NCBI GenBank assembly: GCA_016709225.1
Contig: JADJEE010000001.1
Coordinates: 3,038,001 to 3,102,000 of the forward strand
Origin: Deltaproteobacteria bacterium
GTDB taxonomy: Bacteria > Myxococcota_A > Polyangia > Nannocystales > Nannocystaceae
Reading direction: 5' to 3'
Length of the DNA: 64,000 nt
In this document: piece after piece, positions 16,720-26,251 of the stretch
Position numbering within the stretch: position 1 is the first letter of the stretch
How the letters are laid out: each line of letters starts with the position of its first letter
Notes under the pieces: model-generated
Told to the model about the DNA's origin: nothing
The model's input: the letters and a program-made list of their open reading frames with translations, nothing else
Database searches by the model: none
Program-made: the position numbers and the translations under genes

Positions 16720-17697
16720 TCACTCGTCGTCGAAGTAGTCCGAGTCGACGTCGGGCAGGTAGACCGGCCGCCGCGTGACGCCGACGCCGTACTCGATCAT
16801 GAGCTCGGCGAGGGTCTGACCATCGACGAGCACGATCGTGTCGGAGACGGAGGTGGCGAAGTCATGGGCCTCGCGAGTGAATCGCGAGGTGGTGATGAAG
16901 ACGCCCTTGTTGGCGTGGCGCCCGTGCAGCGCGCCGAAGAAGCCCTGGATCTCCGGCCGCCCGACGTTGTTCTGCCAGCGCTTGGCCTGGATGTAGACCT
17001 TTTCGAGTCCGAGACGATCGAGGGAGATGATGCCGTCGATGCCGGCGTCGCCGGATCCCACCACGCGACGCAGGTCGTCGCGGGCGGTGCCATAGCCCAT
17101 CTTCTGCAGGAGGTCGGACACGACGAACTCGAAGAACCGCGGTGTGCCGGCCTGCAGGCGATCCAGCAGCTGCTCGACGACCGACTGCTTGAGCACGCCC
17201 AGGGCGTGGTCGATCTGCTCCTCGGGCGTGGTCTGGTCGCCGCTGCTGCTGCCGGCGCTCACGCTCTCGGCGGCCTCGCACGGCAACGGCGGGAGTTCGC
17301 TTGGTCCGGGCGCGAGCACGCCATCCGAGGCGACGCGACTCTGTCCGGTGGCACGCATCAGCGTGGCGGTGTCCTCCGCCGTGAGCCCATCGGGCCGCGC
17401 GGCAATGTACGCACGTCCCTCCGGCGTCAGGCCCCAGGTCCCCGGAAGGTCGGCACGGACGAGCCCGGCGTGCTTGAGGTGCTGCAGCGCCCACCCGGTG
17501 CGGTGGGCATGCGTCGTCACCTTACCGCTCGGAATCCGCTGGTCGCGCGCCGCGGCATCGAGCCCGAGCCGTTCGGCGACGATGTCGATGATCTGGCGAC
17601 GGTGCATTGCCCCGGGCACCGCAGCGAGGGTGCTGAGAATCGGCCAGAACCGATGGGGGATCTGTTTGATGGAGCTGGTGGTCGAAGTTTCGGTCAT
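16720..17697 (-). CDS. mrr: Mrr-type (type IV) restriction endonuclease
   Basis: 325 residues. Residues 10-100 form the winged-helix Mrr N-terminal domain (HRRQIIDIVAERLG, WALQHLKHAGLV). After an acidic/Ser linker, residues 185-300 form the PD-(D/E)XK catalytic domain: FFEFVVSDLLQKMGYG, then GDAGIDGIIS with D221, and the IQAKRW motif at 236-241 (Q-x-K). GVFITTSRFTREA is the usual strand after it. All core residues are present, so it should cut methylated or otherwise modified DNA. The ATG at 17697 directly follows AGGAG, which is too close for a normal ribosome binding site. Paired with a UDG-like gene downstream. Confidence 0.9.
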   Translation of the reverse strand: MTETSTTSSIKQIPHRFWPILSTLAAVPGAMHRRQIIDIVAERLGLDAAARDQRIPSGKVTTHAHRTGWALQHLKHAGLVRADLPGTWGLTPEGRAYIAARPDGLTAEDTATLMRATGQSRVASDGVLAPGPSELPPLPCEAAESVSAGSSSGDQTTPEEQIDHALGVLKQSVVEQLLDRLQAGTPRFFEFVVSDLLQKMGYGTARDDLRRVVGSGDAGIDGIISLDRLGLEKVYIQAKRWQNNVGRPEIQGFFGALHGRHANKGVFITTSRFTREAHDFATSVSDTIVLVDGQTLAELMIEYGVGVTRRPVYLPDVDSDYFDDE

Positions 17698-17907
17698 CTC
17701 CTGGGCCCGGCAGTGTAGGAGATTCGGGACCGCGCGATCGGTGAGCGAGACCGCAGGAGGTGGGGATGAATCGAAGCATCGAGTGACCATTCGATCTCTC
17801 GCGGAGCGTTCGCGCCCGCGGCCACCCAATGCCATCGGGGAACCCCTGCCACCGCGCTCGCGCAGCGCGAGCCCACACCCGCACGCGTCCCTGGGCGGTG
17901 CGTGATC

Positions 17908-19059
17908 TCAGTACCCGACCGCAGTCTCGAAGCGCGCACGCACCGGCCGGTGATCCGTCACCTCACCCACGTAGTCCCCACCACCCCAGGTCTGCTCGAG
18001 CGGCAGCACCTCGAGCTCGGGATCCCGCAGGTCCTCCAGCGCTTCCTCGGTCACGGCGATGTGATCGATGAGGCTGCGAAATGGCACGTAGGAGTACGCG
18101 CCGGTCTGCGCGGCCTCGGCGGTGAGGAACTCGACGCGGGCGGCGGCTTCGAGCAGCGGGCCGAAGACATTGGTGTCGGGGCCCTCTTCGATGCGGTCGT
18201 TCCAGTCGCCGAGCACGACGATGTCGGGCGTGAGCGCGCGGCGCTGGTCGATCCACGCGCGCAGCTTGGTGACGGCGTCGCGGCGGCGAGCCTCGTTGCT
18301 GGCGCCCGAGAGTGCCTTCAGGTGCACGACCACGAACACGACCTCGTGGGGGTCCACGGCGTCGTGCGGCACCATGGTGACGGCGAGCGGCGGACGGGGG
18401 AACGCGTCGGCGTCGTCGGTGAAGAGCTGCTCGACCGCGCGCAGCTCGAACGCGGCCTCGCGGTAGAGCAGCGCGACACGGGTGTCCGCGCGCTTGCCGA
18501 GCACGCGCGCGTACCCGGGCAAGGCGTCGACGACGTGCTGTAGCGCGGTGGTCGACTCGACCTCCTGCACGCCGACGAGGTCGGGCGCGAGCGAGCCCAG
18601 CAGCTCGACGACCGCGTCCTCGGTGGCGGCGGTCTTGGGGAAGTGCTCGAGGTTCCACGTCATCACGTCGAGCGTCGCCACGCAGCGCTCGGCCTCGTTG
18701 CAGGCGTACTCGGCCAGCGCGCGGCAGCTCGCGGGGCCGATCCACGGCACGGCGTCGAGCGCCGCGAGGTCGGCGATCGGACGCGCGGCGACGAGGTTCT
18801 GCGCGGCGCGCCGCGTCAGGCCCACGCCGCCGTCCTCGGCGGCGCGATCGAGCAGCTCGAGGTCCGTCGCCGCGTCGTTCACGAACGCGAGCACGCCGGT
18901 CGCCGCAGGCGAGGCCGCGTCGAGGCAAGCACCGTCGGCCTTGCCGGCGAGGAAGCCATCGTCGCGGCCGTCACCGCTCGACTCGGTGGGCTCCGCAGCA
19001 GCGGGCGAACAGGCGACGAGGAGTGCGAGCGAGGCGAAGGTCGATCGGAGGCTGGCCAT
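17908..19059 (-). CDS. Endonuclease/exonuclease/phosphatase-fold lipoprotein
   Basis: 383 residues. A lipobox-like LLVACS is at about 12-17. Residues 70-120 (LTRRAAQNLVAARPIADLAA, then WIGPASCRALAEYA) resemble a helix-hairpin-helix DNA-binding unit of the ComEA kind. The EEP domain follows: TWNLEHFP (Asn), VGVQEVEST (catalytic Glu), LGDWNDR (Asp/Asn) and TDHRPV (Asp-His). All catalytic residues are present. It may be a cell-surface nuclease or phosphodiesterase. It stands alone, 62 nt from the end of the sigma factor gene upstream. Confidence 0.88.
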   Translation of the reverse strand: MASLRSTFASLALLVACSPAAAEPTESSGDGRDDGFLAGKADGACLDAASPAATGVLAFVNDAATDLELLDRAAEDGGVGLTRRAAQNLVAARPIADLAALDAVPWIGPASCRALAEYACNEAERCVATLDVMTWNLEHFPKTAATEDAVVELLGSLAPDLVGVQEVESTTALQHVVDALPGYARVLGKRADTRVALLYREAAFELRAVEQLFTDDADAFPRPPLAVTMVPHDAVDPHEVVFVVVHLKALSGASNEARRRDAVTKLRAWIDQRRALTPDIVVLGDWNDRIEEGPDTNVFGPLLEAAARVEFLTAEAAQTGAYSYVPFRSLIDHIAVTEEALEDLRDPELEVLPLEQTWGGGDYVGEVTDHRPVRARFETAVGY

Positions 19060-19121
19060 GGCGTGCTAGACGGGGAGGCGCGCGACCCCGTCCGACCGAT
19101 CCCAGAAAAAAACCTCTGCAC

Positions 19122-19664
19122 TCACGCAGAGTTGGGCGAAAGCGCCGGATCGAGCTGGGCGCGCAGCTGCGCCCGCGCCCGCGACAGGCGGCTGCGCACG
19201 GTGTGCTCCGAGACGCCGAGCACCGCCGCGATCTCGGGCCCCGAAAGCCCCTCCCAGTACGCCAGCTCGAGCGTGATCTGCAGATCGAGCGGCAGCGCCT
19301 GCATCGCCTGCACGATGCCGTCGGCGGACTGCGCCCGGGCCACACGCAGGCTCGGAGTCGATCGCAGATCTGCGATCGAGATGGTGCCGAGCATGTCGAC
19401 CGGTCGCCGCAGTCCCCGACGCAGCTCGTCGAACAGACGATTGCGTGCGACCGCGAACAGGAAGCTGCGGAAGCTGGCTTCGCGTAGGCGCTCGCGGCTC
19501 TCGAGGCAATCGAGGAAGGTGCGTTGGATCAGGTCCTCGACGTCGTCGCCGAGCTTGCTGCGGAAGAAGCGACAGATCGGATCGAACCATCGTCCGATGA
19601 GCGCATCGCCGGCGACGCGATCGCCCGCACGCCAGGCCGCGAGCAGCTCGTCGTCGTCGGACAC
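19122..19664 (-). CDS. ECF-type RNA polymerase sigma factor, divergent from a Ser/Thr kinase
   Basis: 180 residues from a GTG. Region 2 is DDDELLAAWRAGDRVAGDAL and FFRSKLGDDVEDLIQRTFLD; region 4 is LPLDLQITLELAYWEGLSG followed by EIAAVLGVSEHTVRSRLSR. This N-terminus aligns residue for residue with that of the sigma factor at 58787-59416, supporting the GTG at 19664 over upstream starts in the open frame. Only 24 nt separate it from the start of the divergent kinase gene, so the two probably form one regulatory unit. No anti-sigma gene is present; kinase control is likely. Confidence 0.9.
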   Translation of the reverse strand: MSDDDELLAAWRAGDRVAGDALIGRWFDPICRFFRSKLGDDVEDLIQRTFLDCLESRERLREASFRSFLFAVARNRLFDELRRGLRRPVDMLGTISIADLRSTPSLRVARAQSADGIVQAMQALPLDLQITLELAYWEGLSGPEIAAVLGVSEHTVRSRLSRARAQLRAQLDPALSPNSA

Positions 19665-19670
19665 CGCGGC

Positions 19671-19680
19671 CAGTATACTG
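19671..19680. promoter_or_regulatory. 10-bp palindrome containing back-to-back -10 elements
   Basis: CAGTATACTG is a perfect palindrome in the 24-nt gap between the sigma factor and kinase genes. TATACT on the minus strand ends 7 nt before the sigma GTG; TATACT on the plus strand ends 9 nt before the kinase TTG. One site could serve as the -10 for both divergent transcripts. Confidence 0.45.
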
Positions 19681-19688
19681 CGCGAGCT

Positions 19689-22097
19689 TTGGCGAGCGAG
19701 GCCCCGCCCGGCGACGACGACGACGCCTTCCCCGAAGGCGCGGCGTTGGTGCGCTCGGCCAGGCCTGCGCGCCGCGACGCCACCGCGGAGCTGATGCGCG
19801 CCAACGTCCGTCGCGCCTTGGTCGGCGTCGACGAGCCACCGCGGCTGGGTCGCTTCGTGGTGCTCGGCACAGTGGGCCGCGGCGCCATCGGCGTGGTGCT
19901 CGCGGCCTACGACCCCATGCTCGATCGCAAGGTCGCGCTCAAGCTGCTGCGCACCGCCGACGCCGAGGGGCGCGCGGCGCTGCTGCACGAGGCACGCGTC
20001 CTCGCCAAGCTGTCGCATCCCCACATCGTCGGCGTCCACGAGGCCGCCGAGATCGACGGACAGATCGTGATCGCGATGCCGTTCGTGCAGGGGCCCGATC
20101 TACGCGCGTGGCTGCGCGAGGCCCCGCGCGAGCACGACGAGGTGGTGGCGGTGTTCGTCGCGATCGCGCGCGCACTCGCGGCCGCGCACGCCCGCGGCAT
20201 CGTGCATGGCGATCTCAAGCCGGAGAACGTGCTGCTCGACGCGGGCGCGGGCGCGGCCGCGAGCGCGAGCATGGGCGTGCGGGTGGCCGACTTCGGCATG
20301 GCGCGGGTGCTGGCCGAGCGCGATCCGACACCCGGCGGCGGCACGCCGGCCTACCTCGCGCCCGAGCGGCGCGCGGGCGCACCGGCGAGCGCGGCCGCCG
20401 ATCAGTTTGCCTTCGGGGTCGCGCTGCACGAGGCACTGCTCGGCGAGCGACCGCCGGCGACGAGTGCAGCGCTCACGCGCGCGCGCGCACGCTTGCCCGC
20501 GGCCGTGCGCACGGTCCTGCGTCGCACCCTCGCAGACGACGTGGCCGCGCGCATGCCCGACATGGAGGCGGTCGCCGCCGCACTCGCGGCGCCCCGACAC
20601 CGCGGCATGGCAGCGGGCACCATCGCGGCGCTCGTGAGCATCGCGGCCGCGACGTGGTTCGCGGCCGCACGCGCCCGCGAGGACCCCTGCGCCGGCGCCG
20701 ATGCCCCGGCTGCACGGCTGTGGACCTCGCAGGACGCCGCCCGCCTGCAGCAGGTCTTCGTCGCGAACGGACCCGCGGGCGCGGACGCGATCGCAACCCG
20801 CGTGGCCGAGCGACTCGCGGCGCGGCGCGACGCCTGGGCGCACGCGCGTCACGACATCTGCGTGGCCACCCGCGTGCGCGCCGAGCAATCGGACAGCCTG
20901 CACGATGCGCGCATGCGCTGCCTCGATCGCCGTGCCGACGAGCTCGTGGCCCTGCGCGACGCACTGCTGCAGCCCGCAGCGCGACGCACGGTGATCGACG
21001 CGCTCGCAGCGGTCGACGACCTGCCGCCGCTGCAGCGCTGCGACGAGCCCGACGCCGCACCGCTCGACGAGGCGTCGCTCGCAGCCCGGCGCGCGGTCGA
21101 TCGGGCGACCGCCCTGCTCGCGCTCGGCCGCTACGACGACGCGATCGCGGCTGCGAGCGCTGCCCGCGATGCCGCAGCACCGCGCGACCGCGACAGCGAG
21201 CGCACGATGCGAGGCCTGCATGCGCAGGCCCAGGCGCTGCTCGGCGCCGCGCAGGCGAGGGTCGCGTCGGTCACATCGGCGCGGGCGACCTTGATCGACG
21301 CGCGCCGCGAGGCCGCGAGCGTCGGCGACGATCGGCTGCTCGCGCAGCTCGGCATGCGTCTGCTGCAGCAGGCGCTGTTCACCGCGCCGCTGCACGAGGT
21401 CGAAGCGCTCGCCGAGCACGCGCGCGTCGCAGCGCTACGCGCCGGCGAGTCCACCGCGGAGATCGATGCGGTGGTCGGGGAAGCTCGCTTGGAGGCCGGC
21501 GATGCCGACGGTGCGGTCGCGGTGCTGCAGGCCGCGATCCCCGACATCGTGCGCGACGACCGACGCGCACTTGCACAGAGCACCCTCGGCTCGGCCCGGC
21601 TCGCACAGGGCGATGCCGAGGGCGCGCTGGGGGCCTACGAGCAGGCGCTCGCCACCGCGGCCGCGTACTTCGGGCCCGAGCACCCCGCGCTCGACTTCCA
21701 CGCGCACCGTCGCGCCCGCGGCCTGCGAGCCGTCGGGCGCCTCGCCGAGGCCGAGCGCGAACTGCAGCGCGTGCTGGCCTCCCGCATCGACACGCTCGGC
21801 GCCGACGACCGCGCGATCGCCAGTGTGCTCGATGATCTCGCCCGCACCGAGCGCGCGCGCGGCCGGCTCGACGATGCGCTCGCCCATGCGCAGCGGGCAC
21901 TCGCGATCCGCACGGCTGCCTATGGGCCCGAGCACGTGCGACTGGTCGAGCTGTACGCGAGCCTCGTCGACATCGAGCGCGATCGCGGGGCGACCGAGCT
22001 CGCGCGCGAGCACTACGCCCACGCCCTGCGCCTGCGCGAGACCACGCCCGGCCACCCGCAGATCGCCGAGCTAGCGGCCGCCCTCGCCTCGCTGTGA
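19689..22097 (+). CDS. Membrane-anchored Ser/Thr kinase with TPR region, non-RD type
   Basis: About 802 residues. Gly loop GRGAIG at about 63-68, K85 (VALKLL), catalytic loop HGDLKPEN at 173-180, DFG at 201-203 and GTPAYLAPE at 218-226. The usual Arg before the catalytic Asp is Gly (HGD), so it is a non-RD kinase and may not need activation-loop phosphorylation. A hydrophobic segment at about 306-326 is followed by around 480 residues of TPR-like repeats; the last ones (ALGAYEQALATAAAYFGPEH, ALAHAQRALAIRTAAYGPEH) are clear TPRs. The TTG at 19689 is the first start within the conserved frame; GTG 19749 is the alternative. It diverges from a sigma factor gene, and its end overlaps the next gene by 27 nt. 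Confidence 0.9.
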   Translation: MASEAPPGDDDDAFPEGAALVRSARPARRDATAELMRANVRRALVGVDEPPRLGRFVVLGTVGRGAIGVVLAAYDPMLDRKVALKLLRTADAEGRAALLHEARVLAKLSHPHIVGVHEAAEIDGQIVIAMPFVQGPDLRAWLREAPREHDEVVAVFVAIARALAAAHARGIVHGDLKPENVLLDAGAGAAASASMGVRVADFGMARVLAERDPTPGGGTPAYLAPERRAGAPASAAADQFAFGVALHEALLGERPPATSAALTRARARLPAAVRTVLRRTLADDVAARMPDMEAVAAALAAPRHRGMAAGTIAALVSIAAATWFAAARAREDPCAGADAPAARLWTSQDAARLQQVFVANGPAGADAIATRVAERLAARRDAWAHARHDICVATRVRAEQSDSLHDARMRCLDRRADELVALRDALLQPAARRTVIDALAAVDDLPPLQRCDEPDAAPLDEASLAARRAVDRATALLALGRYDDAIAAASAARDAAAPRDRDSERTMRGLHAQAQALLGAAQARVASVTSARATLIDARREAASVGDDRLLAQLGMRLLQQALFTAPLHEVEALAEHARVAALRAGESTAEIDAVVGEARLEAGDADGAVAVLQAAIPDIVRDDRRALAQSTLGSARLAQGDAEGALGAYEQALATAAAYFGPEHPALDFHAHRRARGLRAVGRLAEAERELQRVLASRIDTLGADDRAIASVLDDLARTERARGRLDDALAHAQRALAIRTAAYGPEHVRLVELYASLVDIERDRGATELAREHYAHALRLRETTPGHPQIAELAAALASL

Positions 22098-23419
22098 TCC
22101 TCGCCGTCGACGGCGACACACGAGCAGCGGCACCCACGCCCACGCGAGCGACGGCGAGCCGTCGACCGGCACGCGCACGCCCCCTCGTCGGCGTCGAACC
22201 CGAAGCCGGGCGGCAGCGCGCCCGCCGTCGCTGCCCCGTCGCCGTCGTCGAGTCCGTCGCCACCTCCGTCGCTGCCATCGTCGGCCGTATCGACGCCCGT
22301 GCCGCCGCCGTCGCTGCCACCTCCGGGCGGCCCGTCGTCCCCACCATTGGGCGGCGCGGTGCCGATGCCGATCGTGACGGTGTCGCTCATGGCCTCGTTG
22401 CCCGCGAGATCGACCGCGCGCACGTAGAATTCGTAGACCCCGCTCGGCAAACCGTTCACCTGCCAGCTGTACGGCGCGCTGGCGTCCTCGCCGACCATCG
22501 CGCCGTCCTGGTAGAGCGTCACGCCGCCGATGCCCTGATCGTCGACCACGTCCACCATCACGGCGAAGCCGGTGCCGGCCTCGAACTCCTGCCCATCGAG
22601 CGGGAACGTGATCGACACGGTCGGCGCCTGGGCATCGGGCGAGCTGGGCCCGAACAGGGTCATCAGCTCGCGGTAGGCGTTCTGCGCGTACGCATCGCCG
22701 CACTCGGCGATGTGCTGATCGGGGCAGCTGCCGCCCTGCACGATCGTGAGGCACTCGTCCTTGAAGGTTGGATCGCCGCCGGCCACGTAGGGGTTCATGA
22801 TGTCGGCGGTGTCGTCGACGTGCTCGAGCCCGAAGCTGTGGGCGACCTCCTGCCCGATGGTGGTCGCGTGCTCGGCGGCCGAGAGCCCGTCGTTGGCGCT
22901 GACGAACGCGTAGGTGATGTTGCTGGCGGTCTGACTGTCGTCGCAGTCCAGCGGCGCGATGCCCAGCACGCCGCCACCGAAGGGGTTGCTGGGCCCGGTC
23001 ATGTTCATCGTGTACTCGCCCGACGCCGGCCGCGTGTCGGTCACGAGGATGTCGAAGTCGTTCCAGTCGGTGCGCACCGCCTGCAGCACCGCGTCGCGCA
23101 TGGCTCCGTCGCCGTAGGGCGCGAAGCTGCCGGCACACTCGCCGATCTGCGTGACGTTCTGGGTGGCATCGTCCCAGCCCGAGCTGAGCTCGGCGCCGTC
23201 GAAGTTGACGAACACCACGCCGTGCTTGGCCGCCTTCGGGGCATCCGCGGCACGCCGACGGGGCGCTTGCTCGGGCACCGCGCGTGGTGTGGCCGTGACA
23301 CGACCCGCTGCGATCGCGGTGGCCTCGTCGAGCACCGGCGTGGGTGGGCTGGCCACGAACGTTCCGGCGTCACCGCCCCCGAAGAGAAGCCACCACCCGA
23401 GGGACATCGATGCTGCCAT
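22071..23419 (-). CDS. Metalloprotease-like surface protein with Ig-like domain and frameshifted MYXO-CTERM tail
   Basis: About 449 residues if one base is added. A hydrophobic N-terminus (GWWLLFGGGDAG) is followed by a domain with FVNFDGAEL and QEVAHSFGLEHVDD, a zincin-like motif in which the first His of HEXXH is Gln. DIMNPY follows, then an Ig-like/bacterial cadherin-like domain (APTVSITFPLDGQEFEAGT), then a Gly/Asp linker. In the main frame the tail becomes Arg-rich after EGACAC. One added base at 22166-22185 gives DGSPSLAWAWVPLLVCRRRRRG, a classic MYXO-CTERM end (Cys, hydrophobic helix, Arg cluster), with a stop at 22071. It would then be anchored on the cell surface. Confidence 0.72.
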
Positions 23420-23680
23420 GCGCTCGGGCGACGGCGAGAGCAGGTCCCGTACCACGGGCGATGCGCGGCAAAGCGGCGCGATTGCTCGAGGGCCGCGGCG
23501 GCGCGGGTGTGCAGTTCGCGTGAGGCGACCTGGCGAACTGCCCAACCGCGCGGCGAGTCGGTGACGGACCGCGACCTGCCGCCACAAGCGGGAGTGCAGG
23601 CGCGTTCGCGATGCTCGCGGATGGCCTGGGATCTCGGACGGAGCGGTGTGTCGCCGGCGTCCGTCGCTGGAGGATTACAG
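23420..23680. other. Divergent intergenic region, no gene seen
   Basis: 260 nt between two divergent surface-protein genes. No frame here has convincing coding bias. It must hold promoters for both directions, but none is obvious; only the GGAGG at 23669-23673 is clear. Confidence 0.4.
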
Positions 23681-24166
<486 letters not shown>

Positions 24167-24231
24167 TGGTGACCGCGAAAAATCTTCGCCCGCGACGGAA
24201 CCTCGGAGGGGTTGGGGCGTCGGAGCATGCA

Positions 24232-26019
24232 ATGCTCCGCGAGTTCCGGTGGCTGATGGCGGGCGCGCTCGCGACGACGCTCGCGGCCTGCTCACCCGGC
24301 GACACCGAGCTGCTCGCCCCCCGCGCGACCGCCCGCGTGCCCGGGCGCGCGACCACACAGCAGGAGAACCTGCAGGCCTTCGCCCGCGTGTACGGCTACG
24401 TCCGCTGGTTCCACCCCACCGATGCCGCCAGCCGCACCGACTGGCGCGCCCTCGCGGCGATCGGCGTGGCCCAGGTGCGCGACGCCGCCACCCTCGACGA
24501 GCTGCGCACGCGACTCGTCGAGCTGTTCGGCCCGCTCGCGCCGCGGCTGGATCTGTGGATCGACGGCGAGTCGACGCCCGCGCCCGGGCCGACGCCGCAG
24601 GGACGCGACACGATGGTGTACTGGCAGCACGAGGGCTACGTCGGCACGCGCCTGTCGCTGTACGCACCGCCCTACGGCCAGGTGCGGGTCAACGCCGAGG
24701 GTCCGCACCGCCGCCGCTTCACACAGGCGCCGGCCCCCGACGCCCGCGTCGAGGTCGAGCTCGTGCCGGGCCTGCACCTGCGTCTGCCGACCGTGCTCTC
24801 CCCGGCCGATGCCGAGCACGACGGCGAAGCCCCGCTGGATGACGCCGGCCTCGCCCACGCCGCCCGCAGCGCGAGCGGCTACCACGATCTCGACGTGCGT
24901 CAGGGCGCCGTGATCGAAGTGTGGAACGTGTTCCGGCACTTCTACCCCTATCAGGACACCGTCGAGATCGACTGGCCCGGACTGCTCGCGCAGGCGCTCG
25001 CCGACGCCGAGAACGATCGCACGGTCGACGACACCGCGGCCACGCTGTGGACCCTCGTGCACGCGCTGCAGGACGGCCACGGCATGGTCGGCCATCGCGA
25101 GATCGCGGCGCGCGGACGCCTGCCCGTGCGCGTCGAGATGGTCGACGGTGTGCCGACCGTCACCGGCACCGACGATCCCAGCCACTTTGCGATCGGCGAC
25201 GTGATCGAGGCCGTCGACGGCGTCGCGTTGGCGCCAAGGGTCGCGCACCTGGCCGATCGCCTGTCGGGCTCACCGCAGTGGCGCCGCTTCCGGGCCGCCA
25301 GCTGGGAGTCGCTCACCGGGCCGCGCGACGCCGCCGCCACCGTGAAGCTGCGACGGGGCCGACGCGCACTCGAGGTCGATGCCCACTTCAACGCCTCGGA
25401 ACCCGCACAACCGCCCCGTCCGCCGCAGCTGCACCGCTTCGACGACGGCACCTACTACGTCGATCTCACGCGCGCGCAGTACGAGGACCTCGAGCCCGCG
25501 CTGCCGGAGATCGCCGCCGCGCCGGCGGTGGTGTTCGACATGCGGGGCTACCCGAGCAACACGCACAAGATCCTCGCGCATCTGCTTCGCGAAGAAGAGA
25601 ACGCCGACTGGATGCACGTGCCGCAGGTGCTCGCGCCCGACGGGCACATCGTCGGTTGGGATCCGATCGGCTGGCACGTACGCCCCGCCGAGCCCCACGT
25701 GCAGGGCAAGCTCACCTTTCTCATCGACGCCGAGGCCATCAGCTATGCGGAGTCGATCCTCGGCTACGTCGAGGCGCACGACCTCGGCACGCTGGTCGGG
25801 ACCCCGAGCGCGGGCGCCAACGGCGACATCGTACGCGTCGACACCCTGGGTGGCTTCTTCGTGATCTTCACCGGCATGAAGGTCACCCGCCACGACGGCA
25901 GCCGTTTCCACGTCGAGGGCGTGCAGCCGAAGGTCGCGGCTGCGCCGACGTTGGCGGGCCTCGCCGCCGGCCGCGACGAGGTGCTCGAGGCGGGCCTCGC
26001 GAACGCCCGCACGCCCTGA
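24232..26019 (+). CDS. S41-family C-terminal-processing-like peptidase lipoprotein
   Basis: 595 residues. The lipobox LAAC ends the signal peptide near residue 20. A long N-terminal region (VYGYVRWFHPTDAAS, typical of this S41 subgroup) leads to a helical segment and a PDZ-like part (FAIGDVIEAVDGVAL). The S41 core is in the last third: VVFDMRGYPSNTHKIL, the nucleophile region AEAISYAESILGYVE, and GTPSAGANGDIV. It should be a serine protease anchored outside the inner membrane. A GGAG lies 6 nt before the ATG. It ends 7 nt from a convergent gene. A second S41 lipoprotein is at 45950-47725. Confidence 0.86.
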   Translation: MLREFRWLMAGALATTLAACSPGDTELLAPRATARVPGRATTQQENLQAFARVYGYVRWFHPTDAASRTDWRALAAIGVAQVRDAATLDELRTRLVELFGPLAPRLDLWIDGESTPAPGPTPQGRDTMVYWQHEGYVGTRLSLYAPPYGQVRVNAEGPHRRRFTQAPAPDARVEVELVPGLHLRLPTVLSPADAEHDGEAPLDDAGLAHAARSASGYHDLDVRQGAVIEVWNVFRHFYPYQDTVEIDWPGLLAQALADAENDRTVDDTAATLWTLVHALQDGHGMVGHREIAARGRLPVRVEMVDGVPTVTGTDDPSHFAIGDVIEAVDGVALAPRVAHLADRLSGSPQWRRFRAASWESLTGPRDAAATVKLRRGRRALEVDAHFNASEPAQPPRPPQLHRFDDGTYYVDLTRAQYEDLEPALPEIAAAPAVVFDMRGYPSNTHKILAHLLREEENADWMHVPQVLAPDGHIVGWDPIGWHVRPAEPHVQGKLTFLIDAEAISYAESILGYVEAHDLGTLVGTPSAGANGDIVRVDTLGGFFVIFTGMKVTRHDGSRFHVEGVQPKVAAAPTLAGLAAGRDEVLEAGLANARTP

Positions 26020-26026
26020 CGCGCGG

Positions 26027-26248
26027 TCAGCCCGCTTCGTCGGGCTCCGGCGGCGGTGCCTCGAAGCCGATGCGATTGTGCGAGCCGTCGCAGAACGGTC
26101 GCGCCTTCGAGGCGCCGCAGCGACACAGCATCAAGCGCTTCATGCCGCTGGTGTCGCGCGTGACACCGTCGGGCCCGACCAGCTCCACCTCGCCGTCGAG
26201 CTCGATCACCAGTGGTCCGCGTGCTCGTGCCTGGATCTTCGTCACCAT
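26027..26248 (-). CDS. CDGSH-type iron-sulfur protein
   Basis: 73 residues, with a C-terminal CDGSH motif: C42 and C44 in CRCG, C53 and H57 in PFCDGSH. These four residues are the 3Cys-1His ligands of a [2Fe-2S] cluster in mitoNEET-type proteins. The N-terminal half is a short beta unit (GPLVIELDGEVEL). It follows the globin-like gene by 3 nt, so the two are cotranscribed. It is likely a redox or Fe-S transfer partner in the cytoplasm. Confidence 0.9.
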   Translation of the reverse strand: MVTKIQARARGPLVIELDGEVELVGPDGVTRDTSGMKRLMLCRCGASKARPFCDGSHNRIGFEAPPPEPDEAG

Positions 26249-26251
26249 CGC

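Noticed and set aside
20100..21419. Minus-strand 439-codon frame inside the non-RD kinase
   Set aside because: Antisense shadow of a TPR kinase; composition is Arg/Cys/Gly-rich.
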